A stretch of 64,000 nucleotides of DNA from contig NZ_JABAGQ010000001.1 of NCBI RefSeq assembly GCF_012844225.1, forward strand, positions 1-64,000, in the 5' to 3' direction. The translations under genes were made by a program, and so were the position numbers. Below, piece by piece: positions 10,672-20,599 of this stretch (the first letter of the stretch is position 1; every line of letters begins with the position of its first letter). The notes below the pieces were generated by a model. The model was not told the origin of the DNA. It made no database searches and saw only the letters and a list, made by a program, of their open reading frames with translations. The DNA is from Rhodococcus sp. 105337 (lineage in GTDB: Bacteria; Actinomycetota; Actinomycetes; Mycobacteriales; Mycobacteriaceae).

Positions 10672-10709
10672 GGCAACTCACTTTCGGGGCCGAGGCGGAG
10701 ACACGTCTG

Positions 10710-10736
10710 GCCCCGCCCGGTGTGGCCGGGCGGGGC
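10710..10736 (-). terminator. GC-rich terminator hairpin after the GlsB-type gene
   Basis: A perfect 11-base-pair stem (GCCCCGCCCGG / CCGGGCGGGGC) with a 5-base loop lies 12 bases downstream of the stop of the stress-protein gene at 10749 and upstream of the acetoacetyl-CoA synthetase start at 10671. There is no clear U-tract, as is common in actinobacteria. Confidence 0.7.
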
Positions 10737-10748
10737 ACCTCGAACGGG

Positions 10749-11021
10749 TTACCGACTCCGCTCGCGGGTAGCGCCGGTGTAGATCAGGGTGAGGACCACG
10801 GCCACGATGATGCTGATGATCCATCGGATCCAGTCGATGCCGCTGGTGTTCTCGTTGCCCTCGGAGGAGATCAGGCCCCACAGCCAGTAGCCGATCAGCG
10901 CGCCGATGATGCCGATGACGATCGTGATGATCATGCCCATGGCCTGCTTGCCCGGGATCACCAATCTGGCCAGGATCCCGATGACCGCACCGAAAATGAT
11001 CGTGCCGATGATTTGTCCCAT
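10749..11021 (-). CDS. GlsB/YeaQ/YmgE-family stress membrane protein
   Basis: A 90-residue membrane protein of the transglycosylase-associated (GlsB/YeaQ/YmgE) family. It opens with MGQIIGTIIFGAVIGILARL and carries the family's glycine-rich PGKQAMGMIITIVIGIIGALIGYWL stretch in its first half (only the ends are quoted as landmarks), then a third helix before a short basic tail. Members are small, highly expressed in general stress and of unclear biochemical role. The ATG at 11021 follows GAGGGG at good distance. A SigF/SigB-like promoter 56 bases upstream fits the stress role. Confidence 0.88.
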   Translation of the reverse strand: MGQIIGTIIFGAVIGILARLVIPGKQAMGMIITIVIGIIGALIGYWLWGLISSEGNENTSGIDWIRWIISIIVAVVLTLIYTGATRERSR

Positions 11022-11074
11022 GGTGAGCCCCTCTGCTGCGGCGCCGCCCGGTGGCTGCGCATCGTCGACGACTC

Positions 11075-11103
11075 TTTACCCCTTCAGTGTCTGCCTTGAA
11101 ACC
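11075..11103 (-). promoter_or_regulatory. SigF/SigB-type promoter of the GlsB-like gene
   Basis: Read on the minus strand, GGTTT (11103-11099) is followed after exactly 17 bases by GGGTAAA (11081-11075). This matches the GGTTT-N15-17-GGGTA pattern known for mycobacterial SigF and related SigB promoters. The -10 element lies about 56 bases before the ATG at 11021. Confidence 0.7.
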
Positions 11104-11167
11104 GACGAAAGTGACCGGTTCGGGGCGGGTACGGCCGAATTACTCGCCCATGCGTGCCGAAGGGCCG

Positions 11168-12835
11168 TCAGTTGTGCTCGGTCACGGTGGCCTCGATGAT
11201 CGCCCGAGCCTGTTCACGCATCTCGACCTTTCGCACTTTGCCGGTGACCGTCATCGGGAACTCGTCGACCACGTGCACATAGCGCGGGATCTTGTAGTGG
11301 GCGAGCTTCCCGTCGCAGAACGCCCTGAGGCTCGCCGCGTCGAGGGGCCGCTCCGAGCCTTCGCGCATCCGGACCCAGGCCATGAGTTCCTCCCCGTATT
11401 TCACGTCGGGTACCCCCACCACCTGAGCGTCGAGAATGTCCGGGTGGGTGTAGAGGAACTCTTCGATCTCGCGGGGGTAGATGTTCTCTCCCCCGCGGAT
11501 CACCATGTCCTTGATACGGCCCGTGATGGATACGTAGCCGTCCTCGTCCATGACTCCGATGTCCCCGGTGTGCATCCACCGGGCCACGTCGATCGCCTCG
11601 GCCGTCTTCTCCGGCTGGTCCCAGTACCCCAGCATCACCGAGTATCCGCGGGTGCACAGTTCGCCCGGCACGCCGCGCGGGACCGTCAGACCTGTACCGG
11701 GATCGACGATCTTCACCTCGAGGTGAGGACCCACCCGACCGACCGTGGCCACCCGCCGCTCGATGCTGTCGTCGCTGCGGGTCTGCGTCGACACCGGCGA
11801 AGTTTCGGTCATGCCGTAGCAGATCGACACCTCGTTCATCCCCATCCGATCGATGACCTGTTTCATCACCTCGACCGGGCACGGCGAGCCCGCCATGATT
11901 CCGGTGCGCAGGCTCGCCAGGTCGTACCGTGCGAAATCGGGTTCCGCCAGCGCGGCGATGAACATCGTCGGCACGCCGTAGAGCGAGGTGCATCGCTCCT
12001 CCGCCACTGCGGTGAGTGTGGCCGCGGGATCGAAGGCCGGAGACGGCAGCACCATGGTCGCGCCGTGGCTGGTGCACGCGAGATTGCCCATCGTCATACC
12101 GAAACAGTGGTACAGCGGAACGGGGATACATACCCGATCCAATTCCGTGTAGTGGCAGAGTTCGCCGACGAAGAACCCGTTGTTGAGCACATTGTGGTGA
12201 CTGAGCGTGGCGCCTTTGGGGAACCCGGTGGTCCCCGAGGTGTACTGGATGTTGATGGGATCGTCGGGAGAGAGCTGAGACTGCGCCTCGGTGAGCACCC
12301 GACGGTCGTCGGCGAGTGCGGCCCGTCCCACCTCGACGAGCTCGTCCCACCGCGGGGAGCCGAGCAGAACGACATCCTCGAGGTCGGGGCAGTTCGCCCG
12401 TACGGTCGCGATCATCTGCGCATAGTCGGATGTTTTGAATGCGGACGCGGACACCAGCATCCGGACGCCCGCCTGCTCGAGGACGTACTGCAATTCGTGC
12501 GAGCGGTACGCGGGATTGATATTGACGAGAATCGCGCCGATCTTCGCGGTTGCATACTGGACGAGAACCCATTCCCAGCAGTTCGGGGCCCAGATCCCCA
12601 CCCGGTCACCCTTCGCGATGCCCGACCGGAGCATGCCGACAGCGACTGCGTCGACATCCGCTACGAATTCGGTGTAGTTCCAACGTTTCCCCGCGGCGCG
12701 GTCGACGAGCGCCTCACGGTCACCGAAACGCGCGGCGGTGCGGTCGAGGTTGTCGCCGACGGTGTCGCCGAGAAGTGGAACGTTCCAGGCGCCCTGGGAG
12801 TAGCTCGGCAGAGGATCGACGTTGGTGCCGGACAT
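11168..12835 (-). CDS. Fatty-acyl-CoA synthetase (AMP-forming, FadD-type)
   Basis: An AMP-forming acyl-CoA ligase of 555 residues that activates a fatty or aryl acid as an adenylate and then a CoA thioester. The motif [11 protein letters not shown] lies near residue 190, YGMTETSP near 320, the hinge region [21 protein letters not shown] near 425-445, and the catalytic lysine motif [12 protein letters not shown] near 535. The acyl chain length cannot be told from sequence alone. I chose ATG 12835 because GGAG sits 6 bases upstream; an ATG directly before it (12838) and an in-frame start at 12889 are less well spaced. A palindrome 40 bases upstream may be its operator. Confidence 0.9.
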   Translation of the reverse strand: MSGTNVDPLPSYSQGAWNVPLLGDTVGDNLDRTAARFGDREALVDRAAGKRWNYTEFVADVDAVAVGMLRSGIAKGDRVGIWAPNCWEWVLVQYATAKIGAILVNINPAYRSHELQYVLEQAGVRMLVSASAFKTSDYAQMIATVRANCPDLEDVVLLGSPRWDELVEVGRAALADDRRVLTEAQSQLSPDDPINIQYTSGTTGFPKGATLSHHNVLNNGFFVGELCHYTELDRVCIPVPLYHCFGMTMGNLACTSHGATMVLPSPAFDPAATLTAVAEERCTSLYGVPTMFIAALAEPDFARYDLASLRTGIMAGSPCPVEVMKQVIDRMGMNEVSICYGMTETSPVSTQTRSDDSIERRVATVGRVGPHLEVKIVDPGTGLTVPRGVPGELCTRGYSVMLGYWDQPEKTAEAIDVARWMHTGDIGVMDEDGYVSITGRIKDMVIRGGENIYPREIEEFLYTHPDILDAQVVGVPDVKYGEELMAWVRMREGSERPLDAASLRAFCDGKLAHYKIPRYVHVVDEFPMTVTGKVRKVEMREQARAIIEATVTEHN

Positions 12836-12874
12836 CATGGTCTCCTTCGTGGCAGTGGATACGAAGGAAACGGT

Positions 12875-12890
12875 AGTGACACCGGTCACT
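12875..12890. promoter_or_regulatory. Palindromic operator candidate upstream of the acyl-CoA synthetase
   Basis: AGTGAC-ACCG-GTCACT is an inverted repeat with perfect 6-base arms and a 4-base centre. It lies about 40 bases upstream of the start at 12835, where a repressor would block transcription. A further C5-GAAAA-G5 hairpin follows at 12899-12913. Confidence 0.5.
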
Positions 12891-12953
12891 CACGACCACC
12901 CCCGAAAAGGGGGAAATGATGACTGCGGTCACACCCTCACAACGAGTGCCAGG

Positions 12954-13502
12954 TCAGCGACCCGCGGCGCCCCTGAGTTCCTCCCGCATCTCGTCCCACA
13001 CCGCGGAGTAGGAATCGATGTTGCCCGCGGTGGCCCATGCCAGCGCGCCCCCCTTGACCTTCTCGAGAGCTTCCGCGAAAAGGTCCTGGTATCGCGACAG
13101 GCGGGGAACGAACGCGGACACGTCGTCGAACAGCGCCTGCGCACGCCGGTCGAAATCGAGCAGTGCGTCGATGAACCCGTCCGCCTCCGGCTCGGCGAGT
13201 AGCTCCGCGAGTTCATCGTCCAGCGGCAGGAATTGATCGTGCAGGTCCGCGATCGAATCCTCGTCGATCGATACGCGTTCCGCCTCGAGTTGGCCGGTCA
13301 GCTCGTGAACCCCCTCGTCGGTGAGCTCGATGCCCTCGCCGGCCGCTCGGGCCTTGCCCTGCCGGACGAGCGCATCCACTGCGGCCTGGCCGGCCGACAC
13401 CGTCACTCCCAGGTGCGCAGCAACCACTTCCGCGGTGACCTGGTTCTTCAGGCGCACCGTCTGCAGCAGGGCCAGCTCATCCACGTTGCCCGCGAAGGCC
13501 AT
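12954..13502 (-). CDS. Winged-helix-like protein of unknown function
   Basis: The 182-residue product starts MAFAGNVDELALLQTVRL and has a putative helix-turn-helix in its first 65 residues (TAEVVAAHLGVTVSAGQAAVDALV) followed by a short beta-wing-like segment. The rest is acidic and helical and contains the phrase WATAGNIDSYSAVWDEMREEL at the C terminus. I chose ATG 13502 because GAGGAG lies a few bases upstream; the longer open frame upstream has non-coding composition. It may be a transcriptional regulator or an adaptor, but no family was recognised with certainty. It lies alone between the acyl-CoA ligase and a TetR gene. Confidence 0.75.
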   Translation of the reverse strand: MAFAGNVDELALLQTVRLKNQVTAEVVAAHLGVTVSAGQAAVDALVRQGKARAAGEGIELTDEGVHELTGQLEAERVSIDEDSIADLHDQFLPLDDELAELLAEPEADGFIDALLDFDRRAQALFDDVSAFVPRLSRYQDLFAEALEKVKGGALAWATAGNIDSYSAVWDEMREELRGAAGR

Positions 13503-13659
13503 CGTCCACTCCTCACCGCCCGACGGGCGCCGAACATGGGGGGCCGATGCCCCGCGTACCGCGGAATCCGGACGGATCCCGGTCCGATTCTGGCGTACCG
13601 GGGACGCGCGTGGGCGCGTGGGCATCGGTGGGAATTCGGCACCGGGTGACAAGGGGCCG

Positions 13660-14244
13660 TCAGGCCAGCGAATCGATATGCGCGGCGAGCGCCGCCTCGG
13701 CGGACCTCGGGGTGTCACCGGCACCGACGAGCAGGTGCATTGCAAGACCGTCGACGACGGCATGCAGACGCTCGGCTTCCAACCCGAGATCACGGTCCGG
13801 CGCGACGAGCCCCTCCGCGGCCAGACCTGCCAGTACGAGCTCACACCCTTCCCGCAGTGCGCGCTGCGCGCCGACCGCGATCTGCCGCAGTTCGTCATGT
13901 CCGGGAGATTCCGCGATCAGCGCGAGATTGACCAGCATTTCGCAACGTCGGACCTCGTCGAGCGGAAGGAGTTCACCGAGCACGGCCCGCGCGCGTTCCT
14001 TGACATCGGCAATGCCGAGTTGGGCGGACACGCGCTCTGCGGCGCGGTCGTGAACCAAACGCATCGAATAGCCGAGCAGTTCCGACTTGCTGCCGAAGAC
14101 GTGCCGCACGGAACCCGTAGACAGGCCCGCCTCGGCCGCGACCTCCCGTATCGAGACAGCGCCGACCCCTTCGCGCAGGATCAGCCGCCAGACGGCCTCT
14201 GCTATTTCCTGCTGTCTCGCATCGTGATCGATCAGTTTCGGCAC
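13660..14244 (-). CDS. TetR-family repressor, divergent from DUF418 gene
   Basis: A 194-residue TetR-type regulator. The N-terminal DNA-binding helix-turn-helix lies at residues 12-55 (VSIREVAAEAGLSTGSVRHVF followed by KSELL), and the C-terminal part is the helical ligand domain. It starts at ATG 14244 and is transcribed away from the DUF418 gene at 14333. The 88-base gap holds two copies of the same palindrome, one of them 8 bases from this start codon, so it very probably represses itself and the neighbour. The ligand is not known. Confidence 0.9.
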   Translation of the reverse strand: MPKLIDHDARQQEIAEAVWRLILREGVGAVSIREVAAEAGLSTGSVRHVFGSKSELLGYSMRLVHDRAAERVSAQLGIADVKERARAVLGELLPLDEVRRCEMLVNLALIAESPGHDELRQIAVGAQRALREGCELVLAGLAAEGLVAPDRDLGLEAERLHAVVDGLAMHLLVGAGDTPRSAEAALAAHIDSLA

Positions 14245-14251
14245 TGGACCA

Positions 14252-14273
14252 TGCTAACACGGTCGTGCTAGCA
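14252..14273. promoter_or_regulatory. Operator 1 of the TetR/DUF418 pair
   Basis: Arms TGCTAACACG and CGTGCTAGCA, separated by GT, form a 22-base palindrome with a single mismatch. It lies immediately upstream of the TetR start codon and shares its core with the second copy 13 bases away. Confidence 0.75.
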
Positions 14274-14285
14274 TCACTTTTTGTA

Positions 14286-14299
14286 AGCACGACCGTGCT
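14286..14299. promoter_or_regulatory. Operator 2 of the TetR/DUF418 pair
   Basis: AGCACG-AC-CGTGCT is a palindrome with perfect 6-base arms, the same core as operator 1 in reverse orientation. It is 33 bases upstream of the DUF418 start codon. Confidence 0.72.
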
Positions 14300-14332
14300 A
14301 CTTACGCTCTGCGTCCCCCGGAAGGGATCACC

Positions 14333-15529
14333 GTGAGCACCACACCTCGATACGCCGCACTCGACGTACTACGAGGGGTCGCGATTCTCGGCACCCTCGG
14401 TACCAACATCTGGATCTTCACCAACGTGGAAGGATTGGTCGGCTATATCAACGGCACCGGACGAGCGACCGGAAGCTGGTCTTTCGTCCAAGACGTGCTC
14501 CAACAGGTGACGCAGGGAAAGTTCCTCGGGCTCCTCACGATCATGTTCGGCATCGGACTCGCCATCCAGCAGCGTTCGGCGACCGGACGGGGACTTCCGT
14601 GGCCGGGTAAATACCCTTGGCGGGCAGGACTTCTCATGATCGACGGGATACTGCACTACTTCCTGTTCACCGAGTTCGACGTGCTCACCGGATACGCCGT
14701 CACCGGACTCGTCGTCGCGTTCGTCCTGGCTACCGGCATCCGCTCCCAGCGGATCTGGATCGCCTGCGCACTCGCTCTGCACGCCGCGATGCTCGCCGTC
14801 GTGGTAGCCGCACTCGCTGCGCTGCCTGCGAATCCGGGCAACCGGACGCTGTCCCCCAATCCTTATGCGGACGGCTCATTCTGGGATCTGGTGGTCTTCC
14901 GTGCCGAGAACATCGCGCTGTTCCGGCTGGAAACAATCTTCATCCTGCCGCTGTCGATAGCTCTTTTCCTCATCGGCGCACGGCTGTACCTCCGCGGCAT
15001 CCTCGACCCGGAACAGGCCCGGCTCCGACGCATTCTCATGATCGTCGGGTTCGGTGCCGCGCTCCCGATCGACTTCGCGCTGGGCCTGTCCGGGACGGAC
15101 GCGGGTCTCGTCCTGGGCCGCTACGGCACAGCCCCGATCGTGGCTTTCGCACTCCTCGCAGCCGTCGCACACCGCTATGCCGACGGCCGTGCACCCGGCG
15201 CAGTCGGCACCGCTCTCAGCCCTGTGGGGCGAATGGCATTGAGCTGCTACATATTGCAGAACATCCTGTGTTCGACAGTGTGCTACGGCTGGGGATTCGG
15301 CATGGCCGCTCGCCTGGACGGGGACACGATCGTGCCGGCCACCGTAGCGCTGTTCGCCGCCGTCTGCGCGACACTCATGATCGTCGCGCGCCTGTGGCTG
15401 GCCCGATTCGAGCGGGGTCCCGTCGAATGGCTGTGGAACGTGAGCTACCAGGCACTCGCGGGTGGACCGACCTCTCCGGCGACAGCATCCGGGCCGGCAC
15501 CGGTCTCGTCGTCACGGTCTGGCCACTGA
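14333..15529 (+). CDS. DUF418-family multi-pass membrane protein
   Basis: The 398-residue protein begins MSTTPRYAALDVLRGVAILGTL, the typical N terminus of DUF418 membrane proteins, and contains about eight to ten membrane helices. The C-terminal DUF418 region carries GRMALSCYILQNILCS near residue 300 and ends in the conserved FERGPVEWLWNVSYQ. Family members are related to acyltransferase-3-like membrane proteins, but no biochemical role is established. It is divergent from a TetR gene with two shared operators, which suggests induction by a small molecule. Its last 85 bases overlap antisense with the DUF779 gene. Confidence 0.88.
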   Translation: MSTTPRYAALDVLRGVAILGTLGTNIWIFTNVEGLVGYINGTGRATGSWSFVQDVLQQVTQGKFLGLLTIMFGIGLAIQQRSATGRGLPWPGKYPWRAGLLMIDGILHYFLFTEFDVLTGYAVTGLVVAFVLATGIRSQRIWIACALALHAAMLAVVVAALAALPANPGNRTLSPNPYADGSFWDLVVFRAENIALFRLETIFILPLSIALFLIGARLYLRGILDPEQARLRRILMIVGFGAALPIDFALGLSGTDAGLVLGRYGTAPIVAFALLAAVAHRYADGRAPGAVGTALSPVGRMALSCYILQNILCSTVCYGWGFGMAARLDGDTIVPATVALFAAVCATLMIVARLWLARFERGPVEWLWNVSYQALAGGPTSPATASGPAPVSSSRSGH

Positions 15530-16041
15530 GGCACGGCGCATCCGGCCTCGGCATCGGCCACCACGAGTGGCACCCGCGAGGCGCCCGGCCTGACGCCGCT
15601 CTCCCACTCCTTCCCGAGCACGACCGCGGATTTCGCAAGTGCGGCGTTCTCCTGCTCTGTGAATACACGTCCCCGAGCGAGGAATCGGACGCCCTCGGGC
15701 GTTTCGAGACTGAAACCCGCTCCCCTACCCGGAACCACGTCGAGCACCAGACAGGTGTGCTTCCAGACCTCGAACTGCGACCCCGAGATCCACACGGGAA
15801 CGGAGTGGGCACCGGAAGGCGGATCGGGGAGCGTGCGCCCCACGTCGAGACGGAGGTCGAGCACACCGAGGAGCACATCCCGATCGCCCACCAGAAACTC
15901 GCCTTCGGGAAAGCACATCGGCGACGACCCGTCGCAACATCCTCCCGACTGGTGGATCATCAGCGATCCGTTGCGATCAGCCAAGCGGCGCAGAAGATCC
16001 ACGGCCGCGACCGTGGCCGAAACCCTGGCAGGGACTGACAC
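15445..16041 (-). CDS. DUF779 protein, aldehyde-dehydrogenase partner
   Basis: A DUF779 protein, a family found next to acetaldehyde dehydrogenases. The conserved cysteine-rich segment HQSGGCCDGSSPMC is near residues 30-43 and VWKHTCLVLDVVPGRG near 93-108; the cysteines suggest metal binding. The family core is about 120-130 residues, while this product is 198, so about 60 residues form a C-terminal tail read antisense to the end of the DUF418 gene. I chose GTG 16041 with AGAGG 6 bases upstream; GTG 16059 is possible. It lies 75 bases downstream of the aldehyde dehydrogenase on the same strand, behind a strong hairpin. Confidence 0.82.
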   Translation of the reverse strand: MSVPARVSATVAAVDLLRRLADRNGSLMIHQSGGCCDGSSPMCFPEGEFLVGDRDVLLGVLDLRLDVGRTLPDPPSGAHSVPVWISGSQFEVWKHTCLVLDVVPGRGAGFSLETPEGVRFLARGRVFTEQENAALAKSAVVLGKEWESGVRPGASRVPLVVADAEAGCAVPQWPDRDDETGAGPDAVAGEVGPPASAW

Positions 16042-16069
16042 GGCATACCTCTCTTTCACACAAACCTGT

Positions 16070-16108
16070 CGGCGCCCGCACCTCCCGGTACGAAAGGTGC
16101 GGGCGCCG
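16070..16108 (-). terminator. Hairpin between aldehyde dehydrogenase and DUF779 genes
   Basis: A perfect 14-base-pair stem (CGGCGCCCGCACCT / AGGTGCGGGCGCCG) with an 11-base loop begins 8 bases after the aldehyde dehydrogenase stop codon. No U-tract follows. It may end most transcripts or set the ratio of the two products. Confidence 0.7.
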
Positions 16109-16116
16109 AGAGTGAC

Positions 16117-17640
<1,524 letters not shown>

Positions 17641-17659
17641 CGTGTTCTCCTGCGCGTCG

Positions 17660-17671
17660 GGGTGATCACCC
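17660..17671. promoter_or_regulatory. Palindrome upstream of aldehyde dehydrogenase
   Basis: GGGTGATCACCC is a perfect 12-base palindrome 20 bases before the aldehyde dehydrogenase start codon. It may be a binding site of the adjacent GAF regulator or of another factor. Confidence 0.4.
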
Positions 17672-17714
17672 GTCGAGGGTGTGACCCCGGACACTACAAA
17701 CGCCGGGGTTGCAA

Positions 17715-19034
17715 CTAGGTTGCGAAGTTCCGGTCGAGTATCCGGATCTTCGCCTCGACCTGTGCGAACACGGTGGAGTCCGGGTCCAGGCATCCGAGAT
17801 ACGCACTCCACGCCGGCAGGTCTTCGCGGCCGTGAATCGATGCCGTCCAGCGGGCGAGCAGCGGCGCCGCACCCCGGCGCAGGAGCGCACCCCGGATTCC
17901 GGCATCCAACTCGTCGCCCACGTCGATCACTCCCGGCGCGCCCGAGCCGGGAAGCACCCTGCCGGTGTAGAGGCGCACCGCGGTGTCGAGGTCCCCGCGA
18001 TCCAGCGCCGCACGTACGTTCGCAACATCGGTGCGCAGCGCGCTCTGCACTCGATACGGCCGGGACGCGATCGTGTCCGGCCCGAGTACCCTACGCAGAC
18101 GGGATATCTCGGCGCGCACCGTCACGGCATCGAGTTCGTTCTCGTCGAGCAGGACCGCAAGCCTCCGAGCGCCGACCCCTTCCGGATGCTCGCTGAGAAT
18201 GAGCAGAATCTCGGCATGCCGTTGCGACAGCGCGAGCCGGTCGCGTCCGCGAACGAGCGTCGCACGTCCCGGGCCGAACGTTTCGAGCATGCAGGCGGCA
18301 GAAGACTGGGCACTCGCACCCTCGAGCATGGACAGGCGCAGTTCGGCTTCGGCAGCGGCAGCCGTCGCCCGCACCAGTTGTAAAACCTCCGGCACCGCGA
18401 CGCGCGGTCCGCCGGTGATGTCGAGTGCTCCGAGGATGCGGCCGCTGATGGGGTCGTGGACGGGGGCCGCCGAGCAACTCCACTCGTGCACGGCACGGTT
18501 GTAGTGCTCGGCACCGAAGATCTGCACGCACCGATCGAGTGTGAGAGCCGTGCCGGGAGCGTTGGTCCCGACGTGCTCCTCACTCCAATCCGCGCCCTCG
18601 GCGAAGTTCATCGCCAGCGCCCGGTCGCGGGCGTCGTGGTCTCCCTCGATCCACAGCAGTCGTCCCCGCTCGTCGCTGATCGCGATCAGCAGTCCGCTGT
18701 CGGCCGCATCTTCCACGAGAAGCTTGCGCACGACCGGACGGATCATCGCCATCGGGTGTCCCGCGCGGTAGTCCTCGAGATCCTTGCCGGTCAGCAACAG
18801 GGGTTGCTCGATGACGTCGGGATCGATCGCCCTGCCGAGGCTACGGAGCCACGAGTCGCGCACTACGGGGCGTACCGCCGCGGGGGACGCAAGCGCAGCA
18901 GACCGCTCTCTGCTCGACGCCGATCCCACCACAGCCGTATGGACTTCCGACAGTCGACGGGCGTGCGCTTCCGCGTCGTCCCCAGGATGCAGCGCCATCC
19001 ACGAAAGGGCTTTCGCTCCCGCACGGTCGATCAT
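17715..19034 (-). CDS. GAF-domain transcriptional regulator of the aldehyde dehydrogenase module
   Basis: A 439-residue regulator with an N-terminal helical region resembling AcoR-type activators ([15 protein letters not shown] near residue 60), a GAF sensory domain at about 95-250 ([27 protein letters not shown]) and a C-terminal winged helix at about 275-350 ([34 protein letters not shown]). It lacks the AAA+ domain of sigma-54 activators, so it should act with ordinary sigma factors. Such proteins commonly sit beside aldehyde dehydrogenases. ATG 19034 follows GAGGAGG. It lies 74 bases upstream of the dehydrogenase, on the same strand. Confidence 0.85.
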   Translation of the reverse strand: MIDRAGAKALSWMALHPGDDAEAHARRLSEVHTAVVGSASSRERSAALASPAAVRPVVRDSWLRSLGRAIDPDVIEQPLLLTGKDLEDYRAGHPMAMIRPVVRKLLVEDAADSGLLIAISDERGRLLWIEGDHDARDRALAMNFAEGADWSEEHVGTNAPGTALTLDRCVQIFGAEHYNRAVHEWSCSAAPVHDPISGRILGALDITGGPRVAVPEVLQLVRATAAAAEAELRLSMLEGASAQSSAACMLETFGPGRATLVRGRDRLALSQRHAEILLILSEHPEGVGARRLAVLLDENELDAVTVRAEISRLRRVLGPDTIASRPYRVQSALRTDVANVRAALDRGDLDTAVRLYTGRVLPGSGAPGVIDVGDELDAGIRGALLRRGAAPLLARWTASIHGREDLPAWSAYLGCLDPDSTVFAQVEAKIRILDRNFAT

Positions 19035-19070
19035 CTACCGATGTCCTCCTCGCGTTCCGCCGGGGGCCAC

Positions 19071-19086
19071 TGTAGTGCAGATCACA
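19071..19086. promoter_or_regulatory. CRP/GlxR-like site upstream of the GAF regulator
   Basis: TGTAGTGCAGATCACA matches the TGTGA-N6-TCACA consensus at 8 of 10 defined positions. It lies about 40 bases upstream of the regulator start at 19034, which is a plausible promoter position. Confidence 0.4.
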
Positions 19087-19137
19087 GCGGGTCGGTGTCA
19101 TCGCACTCGGGGGCACCCTGGCGGACGCCTGCCGGAT

Positions 19138-20598
19138 TCAGAGGGCGTCCGCGACACGCCTCGCCAGCATCACGACCGTGGCATGCGGGCCCCGGCTGGG
19201 CACCTGCGGGAACACGGAGGTGTCGGCGACGAAGAGACGCTCGGCGCCGTGCACCCGGCACCGGTCGTCGACGACCGCCGAATCGTCCGAACCCATCCTG
19301 CACGAGCCCGACAAGTGCTGGGACGTACCGAGATGCGCCGCGAGCCACTCGTCGTCCACGTCCGCTGCGCCCGTCGGAACACTGTGCGGGTCCACGACCT
19401 CGTCCATCGCCGCGAGCAGGTGGACCGCCGATGCGACCCCGTGCCGGAGCGCTGCACGATCGCGAGGGTCGTCCAGGTATCCGTAGTCCAGGAGAGGCGC
19501 GGCGTACGGGTCGCGTGCGTCGAAGATCAGGCGCCCGCGACTGCGCGGCCGGGTGAGGACGACGCCCAGCACAGGTACGGCAGCGCCACTGCCCGGTACG
19601 GAGTCGGCGAACGGAGCCGTGTAGGGACGCAGTTCGAGTTCGTCTGTGTGCAGGACAGTTTCGAGTACAGCCGTACCGAGAGGCAGATCGCTGCGGTACC
19701 GGTACGGAACGGCAACTTCCGGATGGTCGGTAAATCCCGTACCGACCCCGGGAAGGTCGACGACGGGCGCGACGCCGAGCGTGGCGAGTTCGTCCGCGGG
19801 CCCGATGCCGGAGAGCAGGAGAAGGCGGGGACTCTCGACCGCACCGGCGCACAGCACGACACTTCCCGCCTCGATGAACGTGACGCCGTCACCGCCGTCC
19901 ACCTCCACCCCTACCGCCTCGGCACCGGACATCACCACCCTCCGCGCCCGCGTACCGGAGCACACGGTCAGATTCGGGGAGGCGAGCGCGGGCATCAACG
20001 ACGAGAGTGCCGGTCCCATGCGTACCCCGTTCGCGATGTTGAGGGGAACGCGTCCCACCCCGACCGGACCGGGCGCGTTGAGGTCCTCCACCGGAAGATG
20101 GCCCGCCGCCACAGCGGCATCGTGGAACGCGCGCGCCACGGGGTGCAGACGGGACCACGGGGTTCGCGACACCGGTACCGGTCCGGCGGCGCCGTGCCAC
20201 TCGTCGCCGAAGTCCGAGTCGTGCTCGATGAGCCGGAAGTACGGCAGCACGTGGTCGAACGACCACGACGGGGGCCAGGCGTCGAAATCTCCCGGGCGCC
20301 CGCGGACGAAGTAGCCGCCGTTGACCGCGCCGGATCCTCCGAGCACCCGGCCCCGGGCAATCGTGCCGGGCCTCCCGGCCAGGAGCACCGGATATTGCGC
20401 AGTCCAACGACTTTCAGGCCCGACGGGAAGCCTCGAGGCGTCCAGCAGTTCCGGTGGCGCGGTACCGGTGCTCGCGTAGCCGGGACCGCTCTCGAGCAGC
20501 ACGACGGTGCGGCCCGGGCGTCCGGCGAGGGTGGCGGCAAGTGTGCATCCGGCGCTCCCACCCCCGACCACCACGATGTCGGCGCGCGCCGGAATCAC
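19138..20598 (-). CDS. mftG: Mycofactocin-system GMC oxidoreductase MftG
   Basis: A glucose-methanol-choline flavoprotein of 486 residues with the FAD dinucleotide motif VVVGGGSAGCTLAATLAG at the N terminus, the GMC signature GRVLGGSGAVNGGYFVRG near residue 83 and the active-site His region LGTSQHLSGSCRMG near 430. MftG is the known partner of mycofactocin that links reduced cofactor to the respiratory chain in mycobacteria. It is the last gene of the mftE-F-G unit and starts at GTG 20598, one base after the mftF stop. Confidence 0.92.
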   Translation of the reverse strand: MIPARADIVVVGGGSAGCTLAATLAGRPGRTVVLLESGPGYASTGTAPPELLDASRLPVGPESRWTAQYPVLLAGRPGTIARGRVLGGSGAVNGGYFVRGRPGDFDAWPPSWSFDHVLPYFRLIEHDSDFGDEWHGAAGPVPVSRTPWSRLHPVARAFHDAAVAAGHLPVEDLNAPGPVGVGRVPLNIANGVRMGPALSSLMPALASPNLTVCSGTRARRVVMSGAEAVGVEVDGGDGVTFIEAGSVVLCAGAVESPRLLLLSGIGPADELATLGVAPVVDLPGVGTGFTDHPEVAVPYRYRSDLPLGTAVLETVLHTDELELRPYTAPFADSVPGSGAAVPVLGVVLTRPRSRGRLIFDARDPYAAPLLDYGYLDDPRDRAALRHGVASAVHLLAAMDEVVDPHSVPTGAADVDDEWLAAHLGTSQHLSGSCRMGSDDSAVVDDRCRVHGAERLFVADTSVFPQVPSRGPHATVVMLARRVADAL

Positions 20599-20599
20599 G

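Noticed and set aside
12899-12913. CCCCC-GAAAA-GGGGG hairpin
   Set aside because: A stem of only five pairs with no gene ending just before it in a fitting orientation; too weak to call as a terminator.
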